This document shows, piece by piece, positions 52,701 through 64,000 of a DNA stretch of 64,000 nucleotides. Below the pieces are notes generated by a model. The model was not told where the DNA came from. It searched no databases and worked only from the letters and a program-made list of their open reading frames with translations. The position numbers and the translations under genes are program-made. This stretch comes from Mauremys mutica (taxonomy: Eukaryota; Chordata; Testudines; Geoemydidae), in contig NC_059075.1 in assembly GCF_020497125.1 (NCBI RefSeq), positions 105,749,222-105,813,221 of the forward strand. Reading direction: 5' to 3'. The first letter of the stretch is position 1. The number at the start of each line of letters is the position of its first letter.

Positions 52701-53034
52701 GCATGAATACAAAAGAGATGATTAAGGGTGCACAGTCAATCTAACTGTGGCATTCCCTAATTACTTTGCCGGACTTTGAAACTTGATTGTTCCTTTGACA
52801 TAGTTTGTGTGCAATGTTAGTAAAACATATTCCACCAAAACCTATTATTTTCATTTGGCTGTTTTTGGCAGCAATCCATAATCATCCTGGATTCCTGGTT
52901 CACACAGATTGTGGTTCAGACACCATAAAAGTCACTGCCAAAGTCCTCTGGCAAAAAAATCATTTTTGAGTCACAGTCCAATGCCCTTACAAGCAGTCCT
53001 ATGCTTAAATCTAACCTACTGTCCCTGCAGTTTG

Positions 53035-53262
53035 CAAATAAAGGATTGCCAGTTTGGATCGGACCAATGGTTCACCTGGTCCATTATCCTGCTTCTGAAA
53101 GTGGCTTCCAGCATGAGATGTTTTTAGAGGAAGTAGCAAGAAACTCCGTAACGGATCCTCTCCCAATAGGAGATGTTTCTTCTTCACCTCACCAATTAGT
53201 GGTCAGTTTATGCCCTAACGCATATACCCAGAGGATTTCATTATTGCTCCCCCTATATTTGT
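53035..53262 (+). repeat. Reptile interspersed repeat, class uncertain
   Basis: GGATCGGACCAATGGTTCAC, CTGGTCCATTATCCTGCTTC, AAAGTGGCTTCCAGCATGAG, TTCTTCACCTCACCAATTAG. I recognise this as a frequent sauropsid repeat (consensus 'ggatcagaccaatggtccatctagtcc') but cannot place its class. Confidence 0.5.
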
Positions 53263-53716
53263 AGCACTCTCTCCAAGCATGGATGTAGATAGACAGAAAA
53301 GATGATAGTTAGGAAAAAGAGAAAAAAAAATATAGTATTCGGAATCTTTAGAGTACTAGAATCCTGACTGCATGCTAAAGGGCAGCTATAGTAATGATGA
53401 GTGAGATAATGATGCCTCGGAGCAACAAACATATGTGCCATGATTCAGAGGATAAGTGTTTCAGATGTTCAGTGTTGGGCTTATATTAGTGTGTACAAAT
53501 CAGCAGGGAACTCCCAGGGTCTGACATTCATCTTTTACATGAGGGTTTGTATTTCTTCCACAGAAACCACTACAGAGCCACACATGCTGTAGTTTCCATG
53601 TCATCAGGAACCTTGTGCCCTCTCCAGTGGATGGATGCTAATGCTCAAGAGATTACTACAGCCCCATTTATAGTCAGATTTTACCATTTATTTTGGGAAT
53701 AAAGACCCCTTCCCCT

Positions 53717-53741
53717 GCAAACAACAACAACAACAACAACG
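53717..53741. repeat. (CAA)n microsatellite
   Basis: Seven or so CAA units. Other short simple repeats are (CA)n at about 16456-16468 and 25590-25603, and a poly-T run of 18 at 62545-62562. Confidence 0.9.
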
Positions 53742-56700
53742 TTTCTAATGGTGGAAAAAATGTACTATACCAATAAAAATGTGAACACTTACACAATCAT
53801 TACACATTTACTCATATCCAATATATTGTACATATGGGAATCTTATATCTGGGAAATCCTACAAAGGGATTTTTAATCAGTAAAATCCAAAACCCTAAAA
53901 CTTCTGTGACTGTGATACTTCTCAGATCAATGGTGTACTGTATTTATGCAACATATAGACCCCCTAATAAAAACAGCATTTAGAAAGCAACATAAAGACA
54001 GTGTTTATATCAGGGCTGGTGTCCTGAGAGGGAGTGGAAGACTGGGTTTAAATTCCCCTTAAGACCTAAGCACATAGAAGAAAACCTTGCTTCCCATTCC
54101 GTGAGCTGGAAAGCCTGTAAAGCAGCCAAAGACCAAGCAGGGGGACCAAGAAGACCAAATTGATCAAACAGGGGGAACTCCAATTCATGCTTCATACCAT
54201 GGAGGTTCACTCTAGGACAGTGCTGAAGGAAGGACCTTTGTGGGAGAGCAAGAGGTACAGCCAGAGGATCCATGAACTAAACGGATCTACTTGCCGAAAC
54301 CTCAGCATAGGAAGTGAGTAATGGGCCATATCTGCTACTACTGCTCTGAGGCAGCTGCAGCCACCATACAGTAGCAGCTTGGCTGCATTGTGCCTTGACT
54401 CCCATTTGTCAATGGAAAGATTCCATGCCCTTCCCACACTCTACACAAGCCACTGATCCTGCTTTCTGGGAGACGGGGGTGCGAGGACGGAGGGAAATTT
54501 CCCCTATAGAGAGATGGCCAATAATAGGAAGCATTCTGAAGTATGAACATATTGGCAGTATTTTAATGCCAGGAACATTACTGATGTTTTAGATAAACAT
54601 CCTAGACCCACTCAAGACACCTACATCTTCTGATGTTAAAATTCAGCCACCAGTTGAAATCATGGTCACTGAGCTCCAGCTATCTGCTTGGTAAATCTGT
54701 GATAGAATAGAGAATACTCAGTACATTTACACTATTTATAGTGGCCTGTCACTTATGGACACATGCATCTTCATTCTGTATGCAGGTGAGAGCCACTGGC
54801 ACTATCCCTTTGCAACTCTAATGAAACCCCTTTCAAGTCTTCAAGTAACCAAGGGAGATGGCTGGGGATGAGGTTCAGTTCAATAAGCACACAGATGTCT
54901 GTCAGGTGTTGGCAACTTCAAGAATTTTTCCATAATGGAAGAGCAGCCTGAGCCAGACAGAGAAAGGTAAACGAGGCAAATAATCAGTGCTAGGAATGGA
55001 TCTAGGAACATTAGAAGGATACTGTCCAGAGATTGCATCATTCTCTCTTACCTCAAATGCAGTAAGGTGAGGAAGAATGGAAATGAGATAACTAACCTGC
55101 AAGCCAACGATCAACCTTGCCACCTTGAATCTCTCCACGGTCTGTAACGGGTGTGGGAAACTTGTGGACTTCTTGGGATGGGGCATCAAAAGAGGACAGC
55201 TGTCATATTCATGTGTCACAAAGAGCTTTTTACATAGCAAATGGGTTCATTCCTGTCTCCCTTGGAATTTGACTGGTGGATCGCTATCTCACAGCTCAAG
55301 ATAGCTAAATTAAATGTCCTTATACTGGTCCTATGCCCAGTGGGCAGGCCATTAAATAAGATATGCCCTGTTGTTGCTGTTTATACATGGGTCTGATTTG
55401 TCCAAGAAAATCACTTCTTCTCATGGCCTTTGTGCTGCCTGCTCATTGTTTCAAGATCTAATAGGTAACACTGAGAAATATAGCAGCACTGTCTGATTTC
55501 TACTGTGGCCTTGATGCTGATAACTGATCTTTGGGTTCTCCAACTCTTTCCAAGTCTTCTCTAAACTACAGGCCACAATCCGGCATTGGCTGCTTCCATT
55601 CTGCTTCACCAGGGCACCACTGCATCTTTTTGACCAGCTGTCTTCAAAGTAGTCTGACATGGGTGTCTCCTTCAAGCAGCTGGATAAAATGTTGGCCAAG
55701 AGAAACAATAGGCCAGGGTTCTGAAAAGCATCTGTGTCAGAAGACAGAGTGACACAGTAAATAGGGTAAATAAGCCTCCCAAATGTAAGACTCAGGGCGG
55801 GAGGGGAGGATTTTCTCTGACTTAAATGAACTCGACTCAACATTTTAAATCCTCTCTGGAGCAAGTCCAAATTTTAGCATACACAGCACCCAAAAGCATG
55901 TGCTCAGTAAGCCTGTCATGTGAAACCACCAAGAGATCCGCTTCAGAAGATCAGACAGCTCGATTCAAACACTGAAAACAACTTGCACAAATTGGGACAT
56001 ACGGATTTATCCATCACTTTATGCTGTAAGTCATCAAAGCAATTCTTAAGCCAGTTTGATATTTAACTGAAAGCCAATGGAGCTCCCCCAAGGCTCCTCT
56101 GTGCAATTTATAATGTTAACTACAACACTTTGCTTCAGCTGGAGCCTAAAATAAAGGTGAGGGGACAGGGTTTAAAGAAGAAATAAAATAGGACAATGAT
56201 AATTATTTTAAACAAGAAGAGAAAGTTCCCCAAAAAGGAATCAATCTGTATACCAGGAAGTTGATTTTCAGAGGTGCTGAGTCCCCTGTGGTATTTGTTT
56301 TGAGACTAAATTCTGTTTATTTGACACGGTCCTCATTATACTGCACATTTTTGCACTGAAAACACCTAATACCTCATAAAAGTTGGAGGGTGGAAGGAAA
56401 CTGGAAGTTTTGATAGTTGTGTAGGGTACAGTTGAGACTTTCAATACTCAGTGAAACTGCTTGCATATTAGCTAGATGTTCCTGCTAAAATGATCAGTGC
56501 TGAAATAACTAACAATGTTGGGATTTAATCTACCACTTTTAGGTTTCAGGGTTAACACCCTAATTGAGAGGAATGGGGAAGGTTATATCTTTCAGAACCA
56601 TTGCCTCAGGCTCTCTGCAAATTCAGGAAGATATCACTCAATCTGCTTAGACTTGGTTCCCCTTTTCCATGCCATCAGAAAGGGTTAGAAAGATTTTACC

Positions 56701-57559
56701 TTTTAAAATTAAAGTTCAGACTTAGAACACAATTCTGCAGGTGTGGAATTTTGTGATATCCTATATTCAAGGTTCCAGTGTCTTACATAAATGCACCTAT
56801 AGATAGAAAGTGCCCACTTACTTTTCTTCAGTCTACTGTTGGAGCAATATCTATCTCATCCCCTCCTCCCTTCTGGAAGGAAAACAAAAAACAAAAATCT
56901 CTTTTTAGCTCCAAAAATGAAGATTTCAAATGCTTGGCCAGATGCTGGTGTGGTATATGACAACCCAGAGATACCTGTGCTCATCCTTAAAACTGCCTTC
57001 CTTGCTATTAAGCGACCGTATAAGTGGCAGTTTGGACGAAGCTAAATGACCCAGACTTAGCTTCATCCAAACTTAACTTGGTAGGTTTTTGTCCTCAGCA
57101 TAGTCTACAGACTGTGGAAGAGGTTCAGTAGCGCGGATGGCAAGTGATGTCTGGGGAGATGTAAAAATTGCAATGTAGGGAATAAGGATAGGCACAAAGA
57201 TCAGATCTCAATCCACCTCTCAAACTTAGTGGTGCTAGAATTTGAGGCTGCTTTCTGAGGTCATCTCTAATGACTAGCAAAGAAAGAAAACGTCAAGAGA
57301 AACAAAAGCAAGAATCAAAATGAACTGAGAGTCCTTTCAAGTAAACCATGCAGAGGGACTTCGCAGAGAGAAGTCACAGAACAATCAGAAGCCATTTAAC
57401 AGGAGATCAAAAACCACATGAAAAAATTAAATAATAAGGAATTCTTACATTTTAATAAAGCCTTTCATTCTACAGAAGCCCAAATGAGTTTATTAAGTTA
57501 ACTATGGGCTTTCAATTGGAAATGTGCAAGTGCAGCCAAGAAACAAGTTTGGACATATC
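53742..57559. other. Upstream flank or intron, nothing recognised
   Basis: Short random frames only. No CpG island or recognisable PTPN5 5' exon (the mammalian N terminus starts MNYEGARSE) was seen on the minus strand, so the promoter is either beyond 64000 or has no obvious signature. Confidence 0.45.
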
Positions 57560-58015
57560 GCTCTAGCTGTCTATACTGTAGGAATCAATTCCCACCTAGT
57601 GAAATGCAACCATAGTAGCTGACCTTTTGAAACAGGATGAGTAAAATTCCCTGGGACACTTCCCCACAGCACCCTTTCCTCTGGGCCTCCTTCCTTGTGC
57701 CAAACAGGGTTTGTACTATCAATTTCTCCAGCAGCACAGCTTCCTCCTACAGCTCCTGACACACACACCTCACTGACTAACTGGGAGGCTTTTAACTAGT
57801 TCCAGAAAGTCTTTGACTGGCTTCAGGTATCCCAATCAACCTAGCTATCTCCACTGCTTTCTAGAAGGATCTTAATTGGCCACAGGTGTCTTGGTTAACC
57901 TGGAGCAACTGCCATTTGGTTACCCTGGTACCAAGGATTTGTTTAGCCTGGGGCTAACATACTTGTTCCTCACTACTTTCCTATACCATCTGGCCTTGCC
58001 CCGTCATACTGTATA
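57560..58015. repeat. Possible LTR-like interspersed repeat
   Basis: Pyrimidine-rich stretch with CTTCAGGTATCCCAATCAAC, AGAAGGATCTTAATTGGCCA, GGTACCAAGGATTTGTTTAG, CTGGGGCTAACATAC, which I associate with a turtle repeat family. There are no defined ends. Confidence 0.28.
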
Positions 58016-58984
58016 CTCCAAATTTTAAAAAAAACCTCACCAAAACAAAAGAGTAAGAGCACCAAAAAATGCCGCCATGGCTAAACAACAGCGTAAAAGA
58101 GGCAGTTAGAGACAAAAAGACTTCTTTTAAAAATTAGAAGCCAAATCCTTACTGAGGATAATAGAAAGGAGCATAAATTCTGGACCCAGATTTCCTCAGA
58201 CCCAGGGCTGTGCCTTAATCACCAGGACATCCTTCCTTTGCTCTGTCAATTTCTGTACAAACTCCGAGAACAAACCAACCATTCTGTGTTCCTCCTCTCT
58301 ACTGTAAATAAGGTCTGCAGAAAAACAAACAGCCCCATCCATAATGGCCTATCCTAATCTCTGGAGGAACTGAATGGGAATCTTGCACCTGAGTGTTTGA
58401 GCCCAGTTAGCTGACTTTCTACTCAGCTGTTCCCAGCTCAACCGCTGAGTCACACACTCTCTCCACTTCATTTTCACACTGCTCCCACTCAGTCCACCTG
58501 CCATTTCATATGGGAAGGGTGGGAGGGGAGAAAAAGAGGCAAGTCAGAAGAAATATTCTCATTCACCCATGCCCATTCTTACGGTATGCCGGGTCACAAG
58601 CAAGAACAGGAGTCCAAGATGCCAGAGAGGGGTACTGAAAAAAAAAAATCAGATGGCATGGCACACAGCCTCCCCCTCTTCTTCCAGTCCCAGACAACAT
58701 GTTGCAGGCCTGAGCAGATTTCCAACCAGTCATTTTAATTGCTAGTGCTTGAGAGCCTATTCCAAAGGGAGGGCAGTCTGTCCATTAATTTCAATGAGCT
58801 TTGGCTCAGCCCTTGAGTTTGTCCCTGTGTTCTCTGCATCACAAAAGCTCTCCACTATGCTGTAATTTTTCTACACTCCAAAACTTTTTGAGCCACTGTC
58901 TAGTAATTGACTGTTGCTGCATGAAGATGGCTTGATGACAGGTTAAAAATACCATCTTTGGGCAGATCACATCCCCACTAAGGT

Positions 58985-59286
58985 CAAGGGTGGCTCTAGC
59001 ATTTCCGCTGCCCCAAGCAGGGCGGCACGCCGCGGGAGGCGCTCTAGCGGTCGCCGTCCCGCAGCTCCGGTGGACCTCCCGCAGGCATGCCTGCGGATGC
59101 TCCACCGGAGCTGCGGGAACAGCGGACCCTCTGCAGGCACGTCTGCGGGAGGTCCACTGGAGCCGCGGTCCCAGCAGACCTTCGCAGGCATGCCTGCGGG
59201 AGGTCCACCGGAGCCGCCTGCCGCCCTCCCGCTGGGACGCCACCCCAAGCGCGCGCTTGGCGCGCTGGGGTCTGGAGCCGGCCCTG
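58985..59286. mobile_element. GC-rich VNTR-bearing hAT-like element, copy B (inverted)
   Basis: A 302-bp element from CAAGGGTGGCTCTAGC to GGTCTGGAGCCGGCCCTG, with ACTAAGGT duplicated exactly at 58977-58984 and 59287-59294. It lies in opposite orientation to copy A and carries three or so of the same units (CGCAGGCATGCCTGCGG at about 59080 and 59184, a variant at about 59131, period 51-52 bp). GCGCGCTTGGCGCGC near 59249 is an additional short palindrome. Confidence 0.88.
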
Positions 59287-59539
59287 ACTAAGGTCATCTT
59301 TATGGAAAGGCACTCCTACAATAACTAAAATGTCCAAGTGCCCCCAGAATCCTTCTTCCAAAAATAAAGATAAGAATTCCATTAACAATTTTGTGGACAC
59401 TTATGAGCCCGTAAAGAATCCAGCTCATTGACGAGGAAGAGCTAAACAGGTGTTAAAAACTAGTAAATGCTTATTTTAATCTGTAAAATAATTACGTGAC
59501 TCTGAAGCAACACGGGGTCCAGATACACTGAGCAAGAAG

Positions 59540-61990
59540 ATGCAAAATTTACATATGAGACCAGAACTGCACACAGTATTCCAGATGAGGTCTCGCCAGT
59601 GCCTTGTATTGTGGTAATAACACTTCCCTGTTTCTACAGGCAATACCTCACTTGCTGCATTCTAGGATTGCATAAGCCTTTTTCACAGATGCATCACACT
59701 GGTGGCTCACAATCATCCTGTGATTGACCAATATACCCAACTTTTTCTCCTCCTCTGACTCTTCCTACTGATAAGTCCCCAGTTTATACCAAAAATTCTT
59801 GTGGTTAGTCCCCGAGTGCATGACCATGCACTTTGCACTCTTACTCCAGTTTTCAAGGTTGTCCAAATCTTCCTGTATGATATTCCAGTCCTCCTCCATA
59901 TTGGGAATACTAGAAGAGCTCTGTATAATCTTGAAAGCTCATCTCTCTCAATAACAGAAGTTGGTCCAGTAAAAGATATTAACTTAGCCACCCGGTCTTT
60001 CGAATATCCTGGGACCAACACAGCTACGACAACATTGCAACCCAACTTTATGTCATCTGCAAATTTTATTAGCACACACCCACTTTTTTTGCTAAGATCA
60101 TTAATGAAAATGTTAAATAAGATTGGTCCCAAGGCTGATCCCTCAGAAATTCCACTAGTAACGTCTCTCCAGCAGGACAGTTCACTTTTCTGCATGACCC
60201 TTTAACCAGTTCTTACCCACCTTTCAATTCTTATATTAATCCCCATCTTCTCTAATTTAACTATTAATTTCCCATGTGGAATTGTATCAAATGCTTTCCA
60301 GAAATCCAGGTAGATTAGATTTACTGCATTTCCTTTGTCTAGAAAATCCGTTATCTTCTCAAAGAACAGATCAGGTTGGTCTAGCATGATCTATCTTTAG
60401 TAAAACCATGTTATATTTTATCCCAATTACCATTTACCATTTAACTACTCTCTTTTTCAAAATTTCTTCTAAGACTTTGTATGCAATTGAGGTCAAACTA
60501 ATGGGCCTGTAGTTTCCTGGATCATTTTTTTCCAATCTTAAATGTAGGTACTATATTTGTAGGTCTCCAGTTATATGGCACAATCAAGATTTGATGGATT
60601 CATTTAAAATCCTTGCTATTGGTCTTACAATTTCTTGTGCCAGTTCCCTTAATATTCATGGATGGAGATTAACCAGGCTCCCCAATTTGGTCCCATTAAG
60701 CTGTTTGAGTATGGCTTCTACCTCGGATGTGGTAATTTCTGTTTCCATATTCTTATTCCCATTAGCCACCCTGCTACTGTCCTGAAGCTCCTCATTACCT
60801 CATTAAAAACTGAGGTAAAGTATTCACTTAGATGTTGGTCCATACCTAGATTATCTTTAATCTTCACTCTGTCCTCAATGTTTAGCAGTCCTATTTCTTT
60901 TTGCCTGGTTTTCTTTTTATTTATATAGCTAAAGACCCTTTTACTACTGGTTTTACTTTCCTTTGCAAGGTCTGCTTGGCTTTCTGCAGGTCTCACTTTT
61001 TCTCTATACTTTCTGACCTCCAAGTGGTAGCTTTCCTTGCTGATCCATCCCTTCTTCCATTGCTTGTAGTCTTTCTGCTTTCTCTAAATAACCTCTTCAA
61101 GATGCTTGTTCAGTTTGGTCTGCAATCCTTCCCTATGAATTCCTTCCCTTGCTTGGTATGCAGGCCTCAGCTAGTTTCTGCAACTTTGACTTAAAATAAT
61201 TCCAAGCCTCTTCCACATACAGATTTTTGAGTTCTTCAGCCCAGTCCATTCCCTAACTAATTTCCTTAATTGTTGAAAGTTTTCCCTTTTGAAATCAAGG
61301 ACCCTAGTTGCAGACCTGTTTTTGTTTATCCTTCCATTTAATTTAAATAGAATTAACTCATGATCACTTGAACCACCGTTGACCTCTGCAACCAGTTCTT
61401 CTATGAGGTCCTTGATACTTATCAATATCAAATCTAAAATATCATCACTTCTTATTGGTTTAGTGACTATTTGGTGAAGAAATCTGTCAGCTATATCCTC
61501 CAGGAATATAAGATCTCTACCATTATTAGCAGCACTTTTCCTCCAATCTATATCTAGGAAATTAAAGTCTCCCATAATCACACAATTCCCAGTAGCATTT
61601 ATTTCACTAAAAAATATTAAAGAGATCTCTATCCATATCCAAATTGGATCCTGAGAGTCTGTAGTAGACCCCAAGGACTATCCCAGTGGACTGTATATTA
61701 CCGTTCTTCCCCAAAGTGATTTTGACCCAAACAAATTCCATTTTATCTATTCCATCACTTCTACTTTCTTTACTGTCTACCTAATCAATAATATGCAATG
61801 CTACTCCACCACCTTTACTTCTGTCTTTCCTGAACAGCACATACCCTTCAATACGTGTATTCCAGTCATGATTACTACTCCACTGTAATATTTCATTTCC
61901 TGCACCACTAGTTCTAGTTCCTTATCACAGGATGTCACTTGATTTCTACAAGATCTTATTTGAAATGAGCCATACTTTTTCCTCCAAGAA
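59540..61990 (-). mobile_element. CR1 LINE, 5'-truncated ORF2
   Basis: Minus strand. The endonuclease part (61674-61171) has CVIMGDFNFLDIDWRK and GGSSDHELILFKLNG. The linker (61023-60718) has YREKVRPAESQADLAKESKT and SYINKKKTRQKEIG. RT pieces are NLIYLDFWKAFDTIPHGKL (60387-60202) and ALGPILFNIFINDLSKKSGC, IKFADDIKLG (60195-60050). Several stops and frameshifts separate these. The 3' portion to 59540 is non-coding tail with GTGCATGACCATGCACTTTG. APE-type endonuclease plus RT identifies the CR1 clade. Confidence 0.9.
59920..60040. repeat. Repeat nested in the CR1 RT
   Basis: AAAGCTCATCTCTCTCAATA, ACAGAAGTTGGTCCAGTAAA, AGATATTAACTTAGCCACCC, ATCCTGGGACCAACACAGCT interrupt the CR1 just after FADDIKLG. 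This is the tail of another common reptile repeat, possibly also Penelope-derived. The CR1 sequence resumes on both sides. Confidence 0.6.
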
Positions 61991-63214
61991 ATGCAATTGA
62001 TTATAAAATACCATAGTTAGAAGTGGAGTTAACTTTTTAGTATTCAAAATAAACAATTAAAAACCAGAATATAATAATTTCTTCTACATTTTAATAGCAT
62101 TAATCTATTGTAAATCTGCACTGATGTCAATGCAAATGACAATTATTTTTATTTAGAAGTAAACACAAACCCATCCTGCACTTTTGCTGGGAAGCTACAC
62201 ATTCATTAGCTATATAAATTCCAGTTACATGCATTTGGTTGGTGAAAAGACATTTTCAAATGTGTTTTGTACCCAAATAGATAAGTAAACAGATAAAGAA
62301 CATCATATTTTATTCAGAATGATTCAATAATAATGGTTATTAATGCATTATGGCACATCTTCACTGTTGCCATGATCTTGGAAACACATATGCACCTGCT
62401 TAACTTTAAGCTTGTGAGTAGCTCTCCTGAAGTCACTTAATGTTAAGGATGTGCATAATCTCATTATGTGTGAATTTGTTTGCAAAATCGGGTCCTTCAG
62501 TCGTTGATTAACAGTGAATGGGCCATACATTTTTCAATGCAACCTTTTTTTTTTTTTTTTTTAAGGTGGGGGAAGGCAAAATAGTATATGGATCAAAGGT
62601 GCTCCTTTTGGGGGGTGGGGTCATCTTTTGTTAAAACAGCCTAATTAATTTCTTTCTGAATCTGTAATTTATTCATTTCTGGGCTGAACTGAAGTGAATG
62701 TAAATTGTCAGCCTAGAGCAGATTTTTATGGCTGAGTATGGTTCCTCCTCTCAAGAGCCGTAGTAGCAATGATATGTGCTAATAATGAACATTTTTCACA
62801 TTGCCTATTTGTTGATGAACACTTTGATGAACATAATGTATGCTCTTCTAACACAGCCAACTCCTGCACACATCAAAACTCCTTTGAAAAGAATGAAGCA
62901 AACCTTTCATTTCCTTCATAATGCACAGATTCAATGCTTAGTACAAATCCTGAGGAGAGGCAGTTGCTGCACTTTTGCAATAACCGTTTTTTAGGCCTTA
63001 AAGCCTGCATTTCATTTACAGCTAGGGCCACACTCTCTCTCTCGTATTCAGGGTGAGCGGCACTTCCTCCCAAGAGCCAGATGCTACTCAAAGTGAGTAA
63101 GGATTGGGGGGCCTTACTCTGGCTGCTAATAAATACATAAAATCATTTGGGTAAAAAAATTTAAAACTGACTGACTGAGGAGCCTAAGTCAGGTGCATTT
63201 GAAAATGTAATCCT

Positions 63215-63855
63215 TAACTACGCCTACACTACAACCTAACAGTGTGATTTCCAACTTGCATACACATACTCACACTAGCTCTCATGCAACTAGCATGTGT
63301 ATAAAAGTGTAGCTGCAGTAGCATGGGCAGTGGCGGTGGAGATAAGGCTTAGCCATACCAAGAACATGCCTACTGATTTCAGGCAAGTTCGTACTTAGCA
63401 TAGCTAAGCCAATCTTCCGCTGCCCATGTGACTGCAGCTATGCTACTATTTGTATTCGTGCTATCTCAACAAAAGCTAGAGCCACATATATGTACGTGAG
63501 CTGGGAATCACACTCCTACCTCATGGGGTAGAGCAGGGGTAGGCAACCTATGGCACGTGTGCCGAAGGCGGCACGCAAGCTGATTTTCAGCGGCACTCAC
63601 ACTGCCCAGGTCCTGGTCTGGGGAGATCTGCATTTTTATTTAATTTTAAATGAAGCTTCTTAAACATTTTAAAAACCTTATTTACTTTACATACAACAAT
63701 AGTTTAGTTATATATTATAGACTTATAGAAAGAGACCTTCTAAAAACATTACAATGTATTACTGGCACGCGAAACCCTAAATGAGAGTGAATAAATGAAG
63801 ACTCGGCACACCACTTCTGAAAGGTTGCCAACCCCTGGTGTAGACCTAGCTTTGG
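63215..63855. mobile_element. Palindromic MITE containing a hAT insert
   Basis: Left end ACTACGCCTACACTACAACC; internal complementary blocks GCAGTAGCATGGGCAGTGGC and CGCTGCCCATGTGACTGC; right end GTGTAGACCTAGC after the hAT insertion. The hAT element hit within a few bases of the MITE terminus. Confidence 0.62.
63534..63837. mobile_element. hAT-like MITE, copy 2 (304 bp)
   Basis: CAGGGGTAGGCAACCTATGG to GGTTGCCAACCCCTG. Flanks GGGTAGAG and GTGTAGAC match at 6 of 8. It shares nearly its whole length with 9361-9672, including TTACATACAACAATAGTTTA and AGACCTTCTAAAAAC. Same orientation as that copy. Confidence 0.88.
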
Positions 63856-64000
63856 TCCACTTTATAGGATTGCCTACAAGATTTCAATAAACACACACAC
63901 CCTTCCACCAGGTGTACAATTCTAACCGCTAACAGAGCCAGATTGTGACCCTTTATTCCATTGCATCAGCTACCCATTTCACTGGGCAGCAGCAGAGGAA

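Overview
This window is nuclear DNA of a sauropsid, most likely a turtle. Three things point there: the gene has vertebrate exons with canonical GT-AG introns; the sequence is packed with CR1 LINEs, MIR/CORE-SINEs, palindromic 'agtcaatggg' repeats, Harbinger-like and hAT-like MITEs and Penelope tails of reptilian type; and there is a nearly complete DIRS retrotransposon. A crocodilian or another reptile cannot be excluded by eye. There are no operons, CRISPR arrays, phage or bacterial features, and I recognised no tRNA or rRNA genes.

The only host gene I can identify is PTPN5 (STEP, striatal-enriched protein tyrosine phosphatase), on the minus strand. Eleven coding exons run from 48866 down to 3735, all with GT/AG splice sites and matching phases. 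In order they encode the membrane-targeting N-terminal part with two hydrophobic segments, the PKA-site and KIM region, the KIS, and the PTP domain up to and past the HCSAGIGRTG loop. Together they give about 501 codons. The most N-terminal exon and the last exon (Q-loop, C terminus, 3' UTR) were not found. The last should lie left of position 1. A candidate upstream exon sits at 49043-49092.

Everything else is intronic or flanking DNA, and much of it is mobile. The 9.7 kb intron between 3848 and 13558 holds a DIRS-type tyrosine-recombinase retrotransposon (about 5232-10989, minus orientation) with inverted terminal repeats and an internal complementary region. Its RT core is deleted, its recombinase is split by a Penelope-like element with an open GIY-YIG endonuclease frame (12-bp target duplication), and its gag is split by a hAT MITE. 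The 13.7-22.1 kb intron holds a 2-kb Harbinger-like element with a decayed Myb/SANT domain, an LTR-like copy and an unclassified 0.85-kb insert. The 26-31 kb intron holds a three-layer transposon nest. The 31-35 kb intron holds a hAT MITE with a long hairpin and an L2-like LINE remnant. The 37-45 kb intron holds a second DIRS fragment and a 676-bp element with perfect 13-bp inverted ends. Right of the gene (49-64 kb) are two GC-rich VNTR-bearing hAT-like elements with perfect 8-bp target duplications, another hAT remnant, a 2.4-kb CR1 and a MITE/hAT compound.

I see no convincing new multi-gene system. The most interesting signals are the DIRS internal complementary region, the Penelope tails with a hammerhead-ribozyme-like core, the VNTR-bearing elements, and loss of the STEP poly-proline segment in this PTPN5.
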